Of a DNA stretch of 10,343 nucleotides, positions 1 to 6,714 are shown piece by piece. The notes under the pieces were generated by a model, which was not told where the DNA came from, searched no databases, and saw only the letters and a program-made list of their open reading frames with translations. The stretch is from Cyanobacteria bacterium UBA5018. Lineage in GTDB: Bacteria > Cyanobacteriota > Cyanobacteriia > PCC-6307 > Cyanobiaceae. Each line of letters opens with the position of its first letter. The first letter of the stretch is position 1. Where the stretch lies: positions 1 through 10,343 of the forward strand of contig DGYA01000105.1 in NCBI GenBank assembly GCA_002396505.1, written 5' to 3'. Made by a program: the position numbers and the translations under genes.

Positions 1-2228
1 AGTGGTTCCCTGTCGTTGCGGTAGATAGCCACCACGCCGGGCCGGGGTGCGCGGCCGGGAGTGGTGGAAGGCCAGTTGGATCCCAGGGGCACAAGGCGCA
101 GCTGCTGAAAGGGCTGACCAGCGCGATTGCGCAGCTCATGGGCCTGATATTCCTGCTTACCCTGTTGGTGGACGCCATATTCTTCTCCGGGATGTTGTAT
201 CGCCAAGAACAGGCTGCGTTCGTCGCCATCGAAACAGGGGCCACACATTTCTGATTCCATCGGTGCGGTGGCAAAGAGCAGTGCTGAGCCGGCGGCAGGG
301 CCGCTGGCCGGCAACAACCAGCAACTGTTGTTGCCAAACAAATCCAGGTTGCCGATGCGGTCGGTAACCATCCAGATATTGCCGCCGCGATCGATAGCGA
401 GATTGTCGGGATTGGCAAAGCCCATGCCCCCCTGCCAGGGGGCGCCACCACTGGCCACCAGGCGCCAGCGGAAATCATCGCCCGGCTGCTCCCGGGAGCC
501 AGGACGCTGACGGACAGGGCTGTCCTGGAGACGCATCAGCCAGCCGTAGGGCCAGCTGGTTTGGCCCGCCGGCCCCCGGAAGATGGCCGGATCGGCTCGA
601 TCTTCCCCATCGGCGCCGGCGGCGGTGAAGCTGATCAGCAGATCGCCGCTGAGCGGATCCAGCTCGGTGTCTTCTGGACGGGCGGTGGGGGTGGCGCCGA
701 CGGCATTGGCGGCCAGGTGGGCATCGATCAAAATGGCGCCCATCTGTTCGGCGCCTTGGCCTGGATAGAGATCCGCCAAGTTGCGGTAGCGCTGCAGATA
801 GGCCGCCAGCTGTCGATCATCCACCAGGGCTTCCGCGCCAGCGCGCGAGCGGTCGCTGTGGGGCAATCTGCAGGCTTGGGCGATGCCATGGCGCTCGTAG
901 TGACTGGGCGGCAGCGGCGCCAGGGGGGTGTCGGGGCTGAGGGGGATCCAGCGGCCGCTGCCATCAGCGTGGAATTGGGCCGCCTCCAGGCGGCCGGCCT
1001 CCAGCAGCCGCGAATTGCTGGGATCGGCGGGATTGCGAATAAGTGATTCACTCACATAGCGATATAAATGACCGCCGTGGCGGTCGCAGCCGGAATACAC
1101 CACCAGGGGCTCGCCGGGCCGGGCCCGCACCGCCACGGCCTCATGGCGGAAGCGCCCCAGCCAGCTGTGTTTTACGGCCGGTTGGGCCGGTTGGCGCGGA
1201 TCCAATTCCACCATCCAGCCATATTTATTGCCCGCCAGGCCAAAGGGATTGCCGAGGCCCTCCAGCCGCTGGCCATCGAAGCGGAAGGGACGCTCCGCCG
1301 GCAGCGGCGAGGAGCCGTCGGCATACACCTGCTCCACCACGTGGGTGTGGATGTTTTCCTCCGCCGATAGCACCGTGCCCCAGGGCGTCTGGCCGCCGGC
1401 GCAGTTGGCGAAGCTGCCGATCACCCGATCCCCCAGGCCGTCGTCGTAGCCGAGGCGCTGGCGGCGGCGGAACACCGCGGCGGCGGGGCCGCTGGTGCGC
1501 AATTGCTGGTCGGGGCGGCCCCAGCCAGTCAGGCCGGTGATGCGGCGATCAAAGCGGCCGGGCTGGTGGCGCCAGCGGCCATCGCTATCGCGAAGAATCT
1601 CAGCGACGCCGATGCCCAGGTCGGCCATGGCGGCCTGGGCCACCGTAAGCAGGGGCCCGCGCAGGGGATCCGCCGCCGGCAGGGCGGCCAGGTCGACGCT
1701 GCCACCGCGGCTGGCCAGGGCCGCCTTTAGCTCGTCAAAGGGCAGCGATTCGCCGATCACCTCCCGATAGCCAGCGCACCAGGGGATAGCACTGATGTAT
1801 TCGAAATTTATCGTTAGTAGCGCCCGTTCATTTTGTGGCGCCCTTGCTGCTTGCGCCCCTGCTGCATTTGCCGTCCTGTCTTCCCCTAGCAACTGAAATG
1901 CCAGGTAGTCGTTGTTGAAGCCAAAGCGGCCATCCCCGAGGCGATCCCCCCAGCTGAGTAACAGCTCACTGCGGTAGCCCCTGGGCAGCACCAGGCGATC
2001 CTGCAATTCGATACGGCCATAGCGCTGCAGTTGCTGGGCGCCGCTGAGACCATCGGCAGCCAGGGGGATGGGCCCCTGCAGGGGTTGAAAAGGCAGGGGC
2101 GGCTGGGGCTGCGCCAGGCCAGCGCCTAGGGCGGCCGCGCCAGCGCCGGGGCGTTGGGCCAGGGCGGGTTTGATACTGCTGACTGCGGCAATACCCAGCA
2201 GTTGCAGCAGCAACGTACGGCGATTCAT
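1..2228 (-). CDS. phoX: PhoX-family alkaline phosphatase (DUF839), C-terminus cut by window edge
   Basis: The minus-strand frame is open from an ATG at 2228 to the window edge, giving 742 codons. The last residues (GVVAIYRND) look like the usual PhoX end, so only a few residues should be missing. The N-terminus carries a twin-arginine-like signal (MNRRTLLLQLL, with an ALA-Q cleavage candidate near residue 24), which fits the Tat export known for PhoX. Family motifs appear in order: FNNDYLAF near 104-111; NFEY at 141-144, where the family usually has NHEY and the Glu is a metal ligand; NCAGGQTPWG at 275-284 with the iron-site Cys; ARPED at 516-520; GFANPDNLAID at 603-613; and MCGPCF...QHPGE at 661-682. 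The family hydrolyses phosphomonoesters outside the cytoplasmic membrane using Fe and Ca. The start lies 10 bases after the stop of the upstream phytase-like gene and has no clear Shine-Dalgarno, so translational coupling is likely. An A/Q-rich insert (about 118-135) sits just before the NFEY motif. Confidence 0.92.
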   Translation of the reverse strand, partial: MNRRTLLLQLLGIAAVSSIKPALAQRPGAGAAALGAGLAQPQPPLPFQPLQGPIPLAADGLSGAQQLQRYGRIELQDRLVLPRGYRSELLLSWGDRLGDGRFGFNNDYLAFQLLGEDRTANAAGAQAARAPQNERALLTINFEYISAIPWCAGYREVIGESLPFDELKAALASRGGSVDLAALPAADPLRGPLLTVAQAAMADLGIGVAEILRDSDGRWRHQPGRFDRRITGLTGWGRPDQQLRTSGPAAAVFRRRQRLGYDDGLGDRVIGSFANCAGGQTPWGTVLSAEENIHTHVVEQVYADGSSPLPAERPFRFDGQRLEGLGNPFGLAGNKYGWMVELDPRQPAQPAVKHSWLGRFRHEAVAVRARPGEPLVVYSGCDRHGGHLYRYVSESLIRNPADPSNSRLLEAGRLEAAQFHADGSGRWIPLSPDTPLAPLPPSHYERHGIAQACRLPHSDRSRAGAEALVDDRQLAAYLQRYRNLADLYPGQGAEQMGAILIDAHLAANAVGATPTARPEDTELDPLSGDLLISFTAAGADGEDRADPAIFRGPAGQTSWPYGWLMRLQDSPVRQRPGSREQPGDDFRWRLVASGGAPWQGGMGFANPDNLAIDRGGNIWMVTDRIGNLDLFGNNSCWLLPASGPAAGSALLFATAPMESEMCGPCFDGDERSLFLAIQHPGEEYGVHQQGKQEYQAHELRNRAGQPFQQLRLVPLGSNWPSTTPGRAPRPGVVAIYRNDREP

Positions 2229-2238
2229 CGGGGACGGC

Positions 2239-3375
2239 TCATCGTGAACGGCTACAGGAATCGGTTTGGCGGGGGCTAAGCAATGCCACCCGGTTGGCCT
2301 GGAATGGGCTGAGGTTGTCGTCGCTCACCAGCAGCAGGCTGGGGCGCCCATCCGCCAGCAGGGGTCCAACACTCAAGCCCTCCCAGTTGTCAGGGCTGAG
2401 ACCACTAGCGATCAGGTCCCACTGGGCCAGGGGCCGAGCCGGCTGGGCGGCCGGGGCAGCAGGGGATAGAGGATAAAGGGCCAGGCGGATCTGCCAGCGA
2501 TCGGGTGCTTCAAAGCGGCGCAGCAGGGCCAGCAATTGATTAGATGGCAGCGCCAGCAAGTCGGTGAGGCCCCAATCCGGCTCCGGTGGCAACAGCAGGG
2601 AGCCCCACTCCCGCGCCTGGGGTGGATCGCGATGCGGCTGCAGGCCCTGGGGCCAACTCCACAGCAGCAGCCGCAGCTGGCGCACTGGATCCTGGAGCAG
2701 CGGATGTTCTGCCGCCATCAACATTTCGGGCCGCCCATGCCGCCCCGGCAGCAGGGTGAGCGATTCGGGGCCGCCATTGCTGGCTAGGCCGCTGTCCTTT
2801 GCCGCCTGCCAGGCGGCCGGTAGGGCAATCGCCTGAACCAATTCACCGCTGCCGACGTCAAATTTCAGCAATTGGGGCGGCCTCTCGGCGCTGCGCCTGC
2901 CCTCGCTGGCCACCCAGAGCTGATCCCCCAGCAGTAGCATCGCCTCGGCATCGATCGCTGCGGGCAGGGCGGCCTCGGCTCCCCCTCGCAGGGGCAGTTC
3001 CCGCGGCGGCGGTAGTGGCCGGGCCAACTCTTTCCCCTTGGCCAGGCCCGCCAGAGCCAAATCCCAGATACTCAAGCTGCCTTGGGGCAGATCGCTAAGC
3101 AGCCAGAGCTGATCTGGCTTGTGCTTATAAATGACTGCCGAAAATCCCCCCAGCGCCCTGCCGCCGCGATTAACGCGCGGCAATTCAATCTGCCGCAACA
3201 CCTGCCAACCAGCGCTGTTGGGGCAGGGCAGCGCCAGCTCCTGGGCCGCTATGGGCTGGGCCGCCACAGGCAAGACCCCCAGGGTCAAGCCCCAAAAGGG
3301 AAGAGCCGCCAGCACTGCCGCCAGCGGGCCAAAGAGAGGCGCTAAGAACTCCACCAGCCCAGCATTGGCGATCAC
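2239..3375 (-). CDS. Exported phytase-like (esterase-like activity of phytase family) protein
   Basis: The 378-codon frame starts with GTG at 3375. A GGGGTGAG purine-rich stretch lies a few bases upstream, which supports this start. Residues 8-45 are hydrophobic and end in VAAQ/IAAQ, consistent with a signal peptide or membrane anchor. The rest matches the phytase-like domain pattern (Pfam PF13449 type): GFSAVIY (78-83), LWLLSD (90-95), DAEAM (142-146), LWVASEG (153-159), NGGPESLTLLP (200-210), SPDNWEGLSVGP (327-338) and LLLVSDDN (347-354). Proteins with this domain are predicted beta-propeller phosphoesterases; the true substrate is usually unknown. It is the first gene of a probable two-gene unit with phoX, which suggests a shared role in using organic phosphate. 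That role is inferred from context and is not shown by the sequence. Confidence 0.85.
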   Translation of the reverse strand: MIANAGLVEFLAPLFGPLAAVLAALPFWGLTLGVLPVAAQPIAAQELALPCPNSAGWQVLRQIELPRVNRGGRALGGFSAVIYKHKPDQLWLLSDLPQGSLSIWDLALAGLAKGKELARPLPPPRELPLRGGAEAALPAAIDAEAMLLLGDQLWVASEGRRSAERPPQLLKFDVGSGELVQAIALPAAWQAAKDSGLASNGGPESLTLLPGRHGRPEMLMAAEHPLLQDPVRQLRLLLWSWPQGLQPHRDPPQAREWGSLLLPPEPDWGLTDLLALPSNQLLALLRRFEAPDRWQIRLALYPLSPAAPAAQPARPLAQWDLIASGLSPDNWEGLSVGPLLADGRPSLLLVSDDNLSPFQANRVALLSPRQTDSCSRSR

Positions 3376-3421
3376 CGCTCACCCCGGCGGCATCGCAGAA
3401 CACCAGGGGTGGCTCGGCTTG

Positions 3422-3459
3422 ATGGCAATGGCTGGGATTGATGGCTGTGGCTGGGATTG
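3422..3459. repeat. Two tandem copies of a 19-bp unit upstream of the phytase-like gene
   Basis: The unit ATGGCnnTGGCTGGGATTG occurs at 3422-3440 and again directly at 3441-3459, differing only at positions 6 and 7 (AA versus TG). Nineteen bp is close to two helical turns, so a protein bound at both copies would sit on nearly the same face. The repeat is about 47-84 bases upstream of the GTG at 3375, a plausible operator position. It could equally be a chance local duplication. Confidence 0.8.
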
Positions 3460-3531
3460 AAGTATGAATCAACACTTCTGAGCAACCCGCACCGGATTGA
3501 CCAGACAGGCACACCTAAGTCGCCGTGACGG

Positions 3532-3560
3532 TTGGCGAATCGAGCGGTGCTAGCTAAGGT
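3532..3560 (+). promoter_or_regulatory. Weak sigma70-like promoter candidate for the amylase
   Basis: TTGGCG at 3532-3537 and TAAGGT at 3555-3560 are separated by 17 bases. They match the -35 consensus at four of six positions and the -10 at three of six. A start near 3567 would leave a leader of about 16 bases before the ATG at 3584, with no strong Shine-Dalgarno. This is pattern matching only. Confidence 0.25.
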
Positions 3561-3583
3561 AAAAAACCAAACAAGATTGGGCC

Positions 3584-5239
3584 ATGGCAGCACTACACGA
3601 CAAGCTGAAGCAGCAGGTGATTGAGGCCGACCGAGATCCAGCGGTTAACACCGGCGAAGCGGCCGTCCAGCTGGTGCAGGAGTGGCTGACCACCCATGAG
3701 CAAGAAATCGGCGCCAAGGCCGTGCCGGTGCCGACGGAATTTAACGGCACAATGATGCAGTGGTTTCACTGGTATGGCGAAGCCGACGGCCAACACTGGC
3801 GGCGGCTGAAGCAAGCGGCACCGGAGCTGGCGAAGGCTGGTATCACAGGGTTGTGGCTGCCGCCTGCCACCAAGGGAGGAAGTCAATGGGACGTTGGCTA
3901 CGGCATCTATGACCTGTTCGATTTGGGGGAGTTCGACCAGAAGGGCACGGTGGCCACGAAGTACGGCACCCGGGCGGAGTTGGAGGCCGCGATCGTGGCC
4001 TGCCATGCCGCCGGCATGCAGATTTATGCCGATACGGTGTTCAACCACAAGATGTGGGCCGACGCCGCCGAGAACTATGCGGCCACCCCCTACGACCCGG
4101 CCAACCGCACCAGCGCCCTGGAGGGGGAGCAGCCGATCCAAGCCTGGACGCACTACCGCTTCGACAAGCGGGCGGGCCAGCACTCGAGCATGCAATGGCA
4201 TTGGTACCACTTTGACGCCGTGGACCACAACCAACTGCGGCCGGGCTACAACGCCATTTGGAAGACACAGGGGGCCAGCTTCGAGATCAATGTCGATCTG
4301 GAGAAGGGAAATTACGACTACTTGATGGGCTGTGACCTAAACATCAACCACCCCGAAGTGCGCGGCGAGCTCAAATACTGGGGCCGCTGGATGCACGACA
4401 CCCTCAAGGTGGATGGCTACCGGCTGGATGCGATCAAGCATATTAGCAGCGATTTCTTCCTCGACTGGATCGACGATCTCGATCAACATGCCCAGCATGC
4501 TCACTTCGTGGTAGGTGAATACTGGACCTACGACCTGCCGGCCCTCTCTTGGTATGCCGCCAATTCCGGCGGGCGCATGCATCTGTTCGATGCGCCGCTG
4601 CACCGCAACTTTCATGAGGCCAGCCGCAGCGGTGGCCATTACGACATGCGCCGCCTACTGGATGGCAGCCTGATGCAAACGATGCCGTCGCTGGCGGTGA
4701 CGCTGGTGGAAAACCACGACACCCAACCGCTGCAATCCCTGGAATCGGTTGTGGAGTCGTGGTTCAAGCCACTGGCCTATGCCTTCATCCTGCTGCGCGA
4801 CCAGGGCTACCCCTGCGTCTTCTATGCCGATTACTACGGCGCCCACTACAAGGGTAAAAAAGACAACGACGGCCCGGAATATGAAATCTGGCTCACCAGC
4901 CATCGCTTCCTGATCGATCGTTTCCTGCTGGCCCGCACCCACTGCAGCTACGGCCCCCAGTACGACTACATCGATCACTTCAACACGATCGGCTGGACGC
5001 GGCTGGGAACCCCGGGGCACCCTCGAGCGATGGCGGTACTGATGAGCGATGGCCCAGCCGGCAAGAAGTGGATGGAGGTGGGCAAGCGCAACACCGCCTT
5101 CCGCGATCTCACCGGCCACATCCGCGAAACGATCACCACCAACGGCGATGGCTGGGCCGAGTGGCGCTGCCCGGGCGGCTCCGTCTCGGTGTGGGTGGAG
5201 GAAGCGGCCCTGCCTGAGATGGGGGTGGAAAATCTCTGA
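3584..5239 (+). CDS. Cytoplasmic alpha-amylase, GH13 (subfamily 5, Bacillus liquefying type)
   Basis: This is a complete 551-residue alpha-amylase that hydrolyses internal alpha-1,4-glucosidic bonds, probably in glycogen or maltodextrins. The four GH13 regions are all present: DTVFNHK (150-156), GYRLDAIKH (278-286) with nucleophile Asp282, VVGEYW (309-314) with acid/base Glu312, and VENHDTQP (375-382) with transition-state Asp379. The spacing and flanking text (MMQWFHWY near 57-64, AWTHYRF 187-193, WHWYHFD 205-211, NYDYLM 243-248, SWFKPLAYAFIL 392-403, GPxYDYxDH further on) follow the Bacillus licheniformis type enzyme with an offset of about 51 residues. There is no signal peptide, so the enzyme should act in the cytoplasm. 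The first ~50 residues precede the catalytic domain and match nothing I recognise. The ATG at 3584 is the first in frame, though a later start within the extension cannot be excluded. Confidence 0.93.
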   Translation: MAALHDKLKQQVIEADRDPAVNTGEAAVQLVQEWLTTHEQEIGAKAVPVPTEFNGTMMQWFHWYGEADGQHWRRLKQAAPELAKAGITGLWLPPATKGGSQWDVGYGIYDLFDLGEFDQKGTVATKYGTRAELEAAIVACHAAGMQIYADTVFNHKMWADAAENYAATPYDPANRTSALEGEQPIQAWTHYRFDKRAGQHSSMQWHWYHFDAVDHNQLRPGYNAIWKTQGASFEINVDLEKGNYDYLMGCDLNINHPEVRGELKYWGRWMHDTLKVDGYRLDAIKHISSDFFLDWIDDLDQHAQHAHFVVGEYWTYDLPALSWYAANSGGRMHLFDAPLHRNFHEASRSGGHYDMRRLLDGSLMQTMPSLAVTLVENHDTQPLQSLESVVESWFKPLAYAFILLRDQGYPCVFYADYYGAHYKGKKDNDGPEYEIWLTSHRFLIDRFLLARTHCSYGPQYDYIDHFNTIGWTRLGTPGHPRAMAVLMSDGPAGKKWMEVGKRNTAFRDLTGHIRETITTNGDGWAEWRCPGGSVSVWVEEAALPEMGVENL

Positions 5240-5344
5240 TCACGGGAGATATTGATTCACCATCAACCAGATTCTGCCAACTTGAGGGTGCGCTTGTTCA
5301 GATTGACAACCGCTATCGATGGTGTGAATTGTGGCGTCGATCGA

Positions 5345-5359
5345 CTGGGCATCGCCCAG
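5345..5359. repeat. Small perfect hairpin (6-bp stem, 3-base loop)
   Basis: CTGGGC-ATC-GCCCAG forms a GC-rich stem about 105 bases after the amylase stop. No T-run follows it on either strand, so it is not a standard intrinsic terminator, although terminators without T-runs are reported in cyanobacteria. Confidence 0.45.
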
Positions 5360-5427
5360 CAGCTCTCCGCTCCGCGAAACCACTAGAGGCCTCCCCTCGC
5401 TGAAGCCTGCTGTGTCCGCCTTGATCA

Positions 5428-5452
5428 GGTGAGCAGCGGCAAGCTGTTCACC
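5428..5452. terminator. Strong hairpin, possible terminator or structured element
   Basis: GGTGAGCAGC and GCTGTTCACC can pair over 10 bp with a single G-U, around a GGCAA loop. This is the strongest stem in the gap after the amylase. No U-tract follows on the plus strand, so a role as terminator is uncertain. Confidence 0.35.
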
Positions 5453-5469
5453 ATGTCCTTCAAGGCATC

Positions 5470-5484
5470 CCCACTGAGAGTGGG
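5470..5484 (+). terminator. Candidate intrinsic terminator after the amylase
   Basis: CCCACT-GAG-AGTGGG is a perfect 6-bp stem with a 3-base loop, followed by TTCCTGGTTTT. The T content is interrupted, so this would be a weak terminator. It lies about 230 bases after the amylase stop and about 100 bases before the AbiEi start. Confidence 0.35.
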
Positions 5485-5580
5485 TTCCTGGTTTTGCCGT
5501 GGGCTAAACAGACCTGCTCCTGCGACGAAAAAGGCATGGTTGAGCCCCAATGCGCAGGTTTTGTCGCATGATGCCCCCCC

Positions 5581-6188
5581 ATGACCCCGCAGCTGGACAG
5601 GAAAGAAACGGCCCTGAAGCTGGCCCGTAGCCGCGGCCTCCTGCGCGTCAAGGAGGCTGCGGCGGCTGGCGTCGATCGCTCGACCCTGTCGCGCCTGTGC
5701 GAGAGCGGCCTGCTGGAGCGTCTGGAGCGGGGGCTCTACGGCCTGCCTGAGGCGGCGGTGCGGCAGCACGTCGATCTGGAGATCGTCGCCAAGCGGGTGC
5801 CCCAGGCGGTTTTTTGCCTGCTCACGGCCCTGCGGCTGCATGACCTGGGCACCCAGCCGCCGCGCCGGGTCTGGATCTGCCTGCCCCGCGGTGTCCACAC
5901 GCCCAAGCTGCAGTCCCCGCCGCTGGAGGTGATCCATGCCGAGCCGGCACTGCAGCGGCTGCAGCGGGACACGATCCGCTCGGGGCCCATCCGTCTGCGG
6001 GTTTACGGGGTGGAGAAAACCCTGGTCGACTGCTTCCGTCATCGCAGCCGTCTGGGGATGGAGGTGGTGCTGGAAGCCCTGCGGGATGCCAGCAGCCAGC
6101 GGCGGATAAACGTTGATGAGCTCTGGCGTCAGGCGAAGGCCCAGCGCATGCAGCGGGTGATGGCGCCGTACCTGGAGCCCTGCTGTGA
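5581..6188 (+). pseudogene. AbiEi-family type IV antitoxin, end frameshifted
   Basis: This is the antitoxin half of a type IV (AbiE) toxin-antitoxin pair. In the family it represses the operon through an N-terminal winged helix and opposes the toxin without binding it tightly. Residues 5-57 show the winged-helix pattern (RKETALKLARSRGLLR, then STLSRLCESGLLERLERGLYG). The middle carries the usual LTALRLHDLG, RVWICLPRG and GVEKTLVDCFRHR blocks, and the end MQRVMAPYLE is where relatives finish with a few more residues. Here GAG-CCC-TGC replaces what would be GAG-GCC-CTG-CTG-TGA. One missing base near 6177-6180 takes the stop at 6186-6188 out of frame. Restoring it gives a 202-residue protein whose TGA overlaps the toxin GTG by four bases, the usual coupled arrangement. 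No clear Shine-Dalgarno precedes 5581. Confidence 0.8.
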
Positions 6189-6714
6189 GCCCGAACCGGG
6201 CCGCTTCGATTCGGCAGCGTCTGCTCAACCGGGCCCGGCAGGAGCAGCTGCCGTTCGATGCGGTGCTGAACCGCTTCGGCAGGGAGCGGTTGCTCTAACT
6301 GAACTGATCGATTACCCGGTGCTTTTGGAGGAGTTGAACCCTCCGCGCCTGGGTGCCTATCCCGTGTACACGGTGGTTGCCGAGAAGCTCCAGGCGATCG
6401 TCAGCCTCGGCATGGTGAACAGCAATCTGAAGGACTACTTCGATCTGCAGGTGCTGCTGGAGCGCGATCAACTGGACGAGCTGGTATTGGCCGAGGCCGT
6501 GCGGCGTACCTTTGCCGTGCGATCGACACCCCTGCCGCAGAAGGTGCCGCTGGGTTTGAGTATTGAGTTCGCCGACGATGCGAATAAACAAGCCCAGTGG
6601 CGGGCCTTTCTGAAGCGCAACGAGCTCGATGCTCTGCCGCTCCCAGAAGTGGTGGCGCAGCTGCGTGCGTGGTTGATGCCGGTGTTGCTCAGCGCTGAGC
6701 AGGCATCTAGCTGA
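5581..6714 (+). CDS. Continuous frame: AbiEi antitoxin fused to C-terminal part of AbiEii toxin
   Basis: One open frame of 377 codons starts at the ATG at 5581. Residues 1-199 are an AbiEi-type antitoxin. Residues about 200-238 read the antitoxin/toxin junction and the toxin N-terminus in the wrong frame, giving an unlikely Cys/Pro/Ala-rich stretch. Residues about 240-377 are the C-terminal part of an AbiEii nucleotidyltransferase toxin in its proper frame. The frame arises from two separate lesions that happen to compensate. If translated, it would give an antitoxin tethered to a toxin piece without its catalytic core. I consider it a degraded locus; a working solitary antitoxin remains possible. 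Confidence 0.7.
   Translation: MTPQLDRKETALKLARSRGLLRVKEAAAAGVDRSTLSRLCESGLLERLERGLYGLPEAAVRQHVDLEIVAKRVPQAVFCLLTALRLHDLGTQPPRRVWICLPRGVHTPKLQSPPLEVIHAEPALQRLQRDTIRSGPIRLRVYGVEKTLVDCFRHRSRLGMEVVLEALRDASSQRRINVDELWRQAKAQRMQRVMAPYLEPCCEPEPGRFDSAASAQPGPAGAAAVRCGAEPLRQGAVALTELIDYPVLLEELNPPRLGAYPVYTVVAEKLQAIVSLGMVNSNLKDYFDLQVLLERDQLDELVLAEAVRRTFAVRSTPLPQKVPLGLSIEFADDANKQAQWRAFLKRNELDALPLPEVVAQLRAWLMPVLLSAEQASS
6185..6714 (+). pseudogene. AbiEii-family nucleotidyltransferase toxin, internally deleted
   Basis: Two pieces of one toxin gene are visible. The first, from GTG 6185 to TAA 6296-6298, encodes 37 residues typical of the AbiEii start (NRAASIRQRLLNRARQEQ, then AVLNRFGRERLL). The second begins near 6300 in another frame and carries the C-terminal blocks: YPVLLEELNPPRLGAYPVYT, VVAEKLQAIVSLGMVNSNLK, DYFDLQVLL, TFAVRSTPLP and QWRAFL. 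In relatives roughly 120-135 residues lie between these, including the KGA(L/F)LL segment and the TRD-I-D nucleotidyltransferase motif. Neither is present here, so the toxin cannot be catalytic. If this is a single deletion, its length should be one more than a multiple of three. The remaining tail stays readable only through the antitoxin frame. Confidence 0.82.

Larger units (their letters stand above)
3376..3583. promoter_or_regulatory. Divergent intergenic region between the phytase-like/phoX unit and the amylase
   Basis: These 208 bases separate two divergently transcribed genes, so promoters for both directions should lie here. I see no convincing coding frame. The region holds a 19-bp tandem repeat (3422-3459) and a weak sigma70-like pair facing the amylase (3532-3560). 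I did not find a clear Pho box; a scan with a cyanobacterial Pho-box matrix would decide. Confidence 0.5.
5240..5580. other. 341-base intergenic stretch with hairpins, no convincing gene
   Basis: This region lies between the amylase stop and the AbiEi start. Frames here are short and none resembles a protein I know. It contains three perfect or near-perfect stem-loops (5345-5359, 5428-5452, 5470-5484) and a 6-bp inverted pair, TGCGAC at 5521-5526 with GTCGCA at 5563-5568, just before the AbiEi start. It should hold the amylase terminator and any promoter for the antitoxin locus. Confidence 0.6.

Noticed and set aside
561..1046. Gly/Ala-rich plus-strand ORF at the left
   Set aside because: It is antisense to phoX, whose frame carries all the family motifs.
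5425..6228. 267-codon minus-strand ORF opposite the AbiEi region
   Set aside because: Most of it is antisense to the conserved antitoxin frame and has the Gln/Arg-rich composition of a shadow. Its last ~45 residues lie in the intergenic gap, but I recognise no family.
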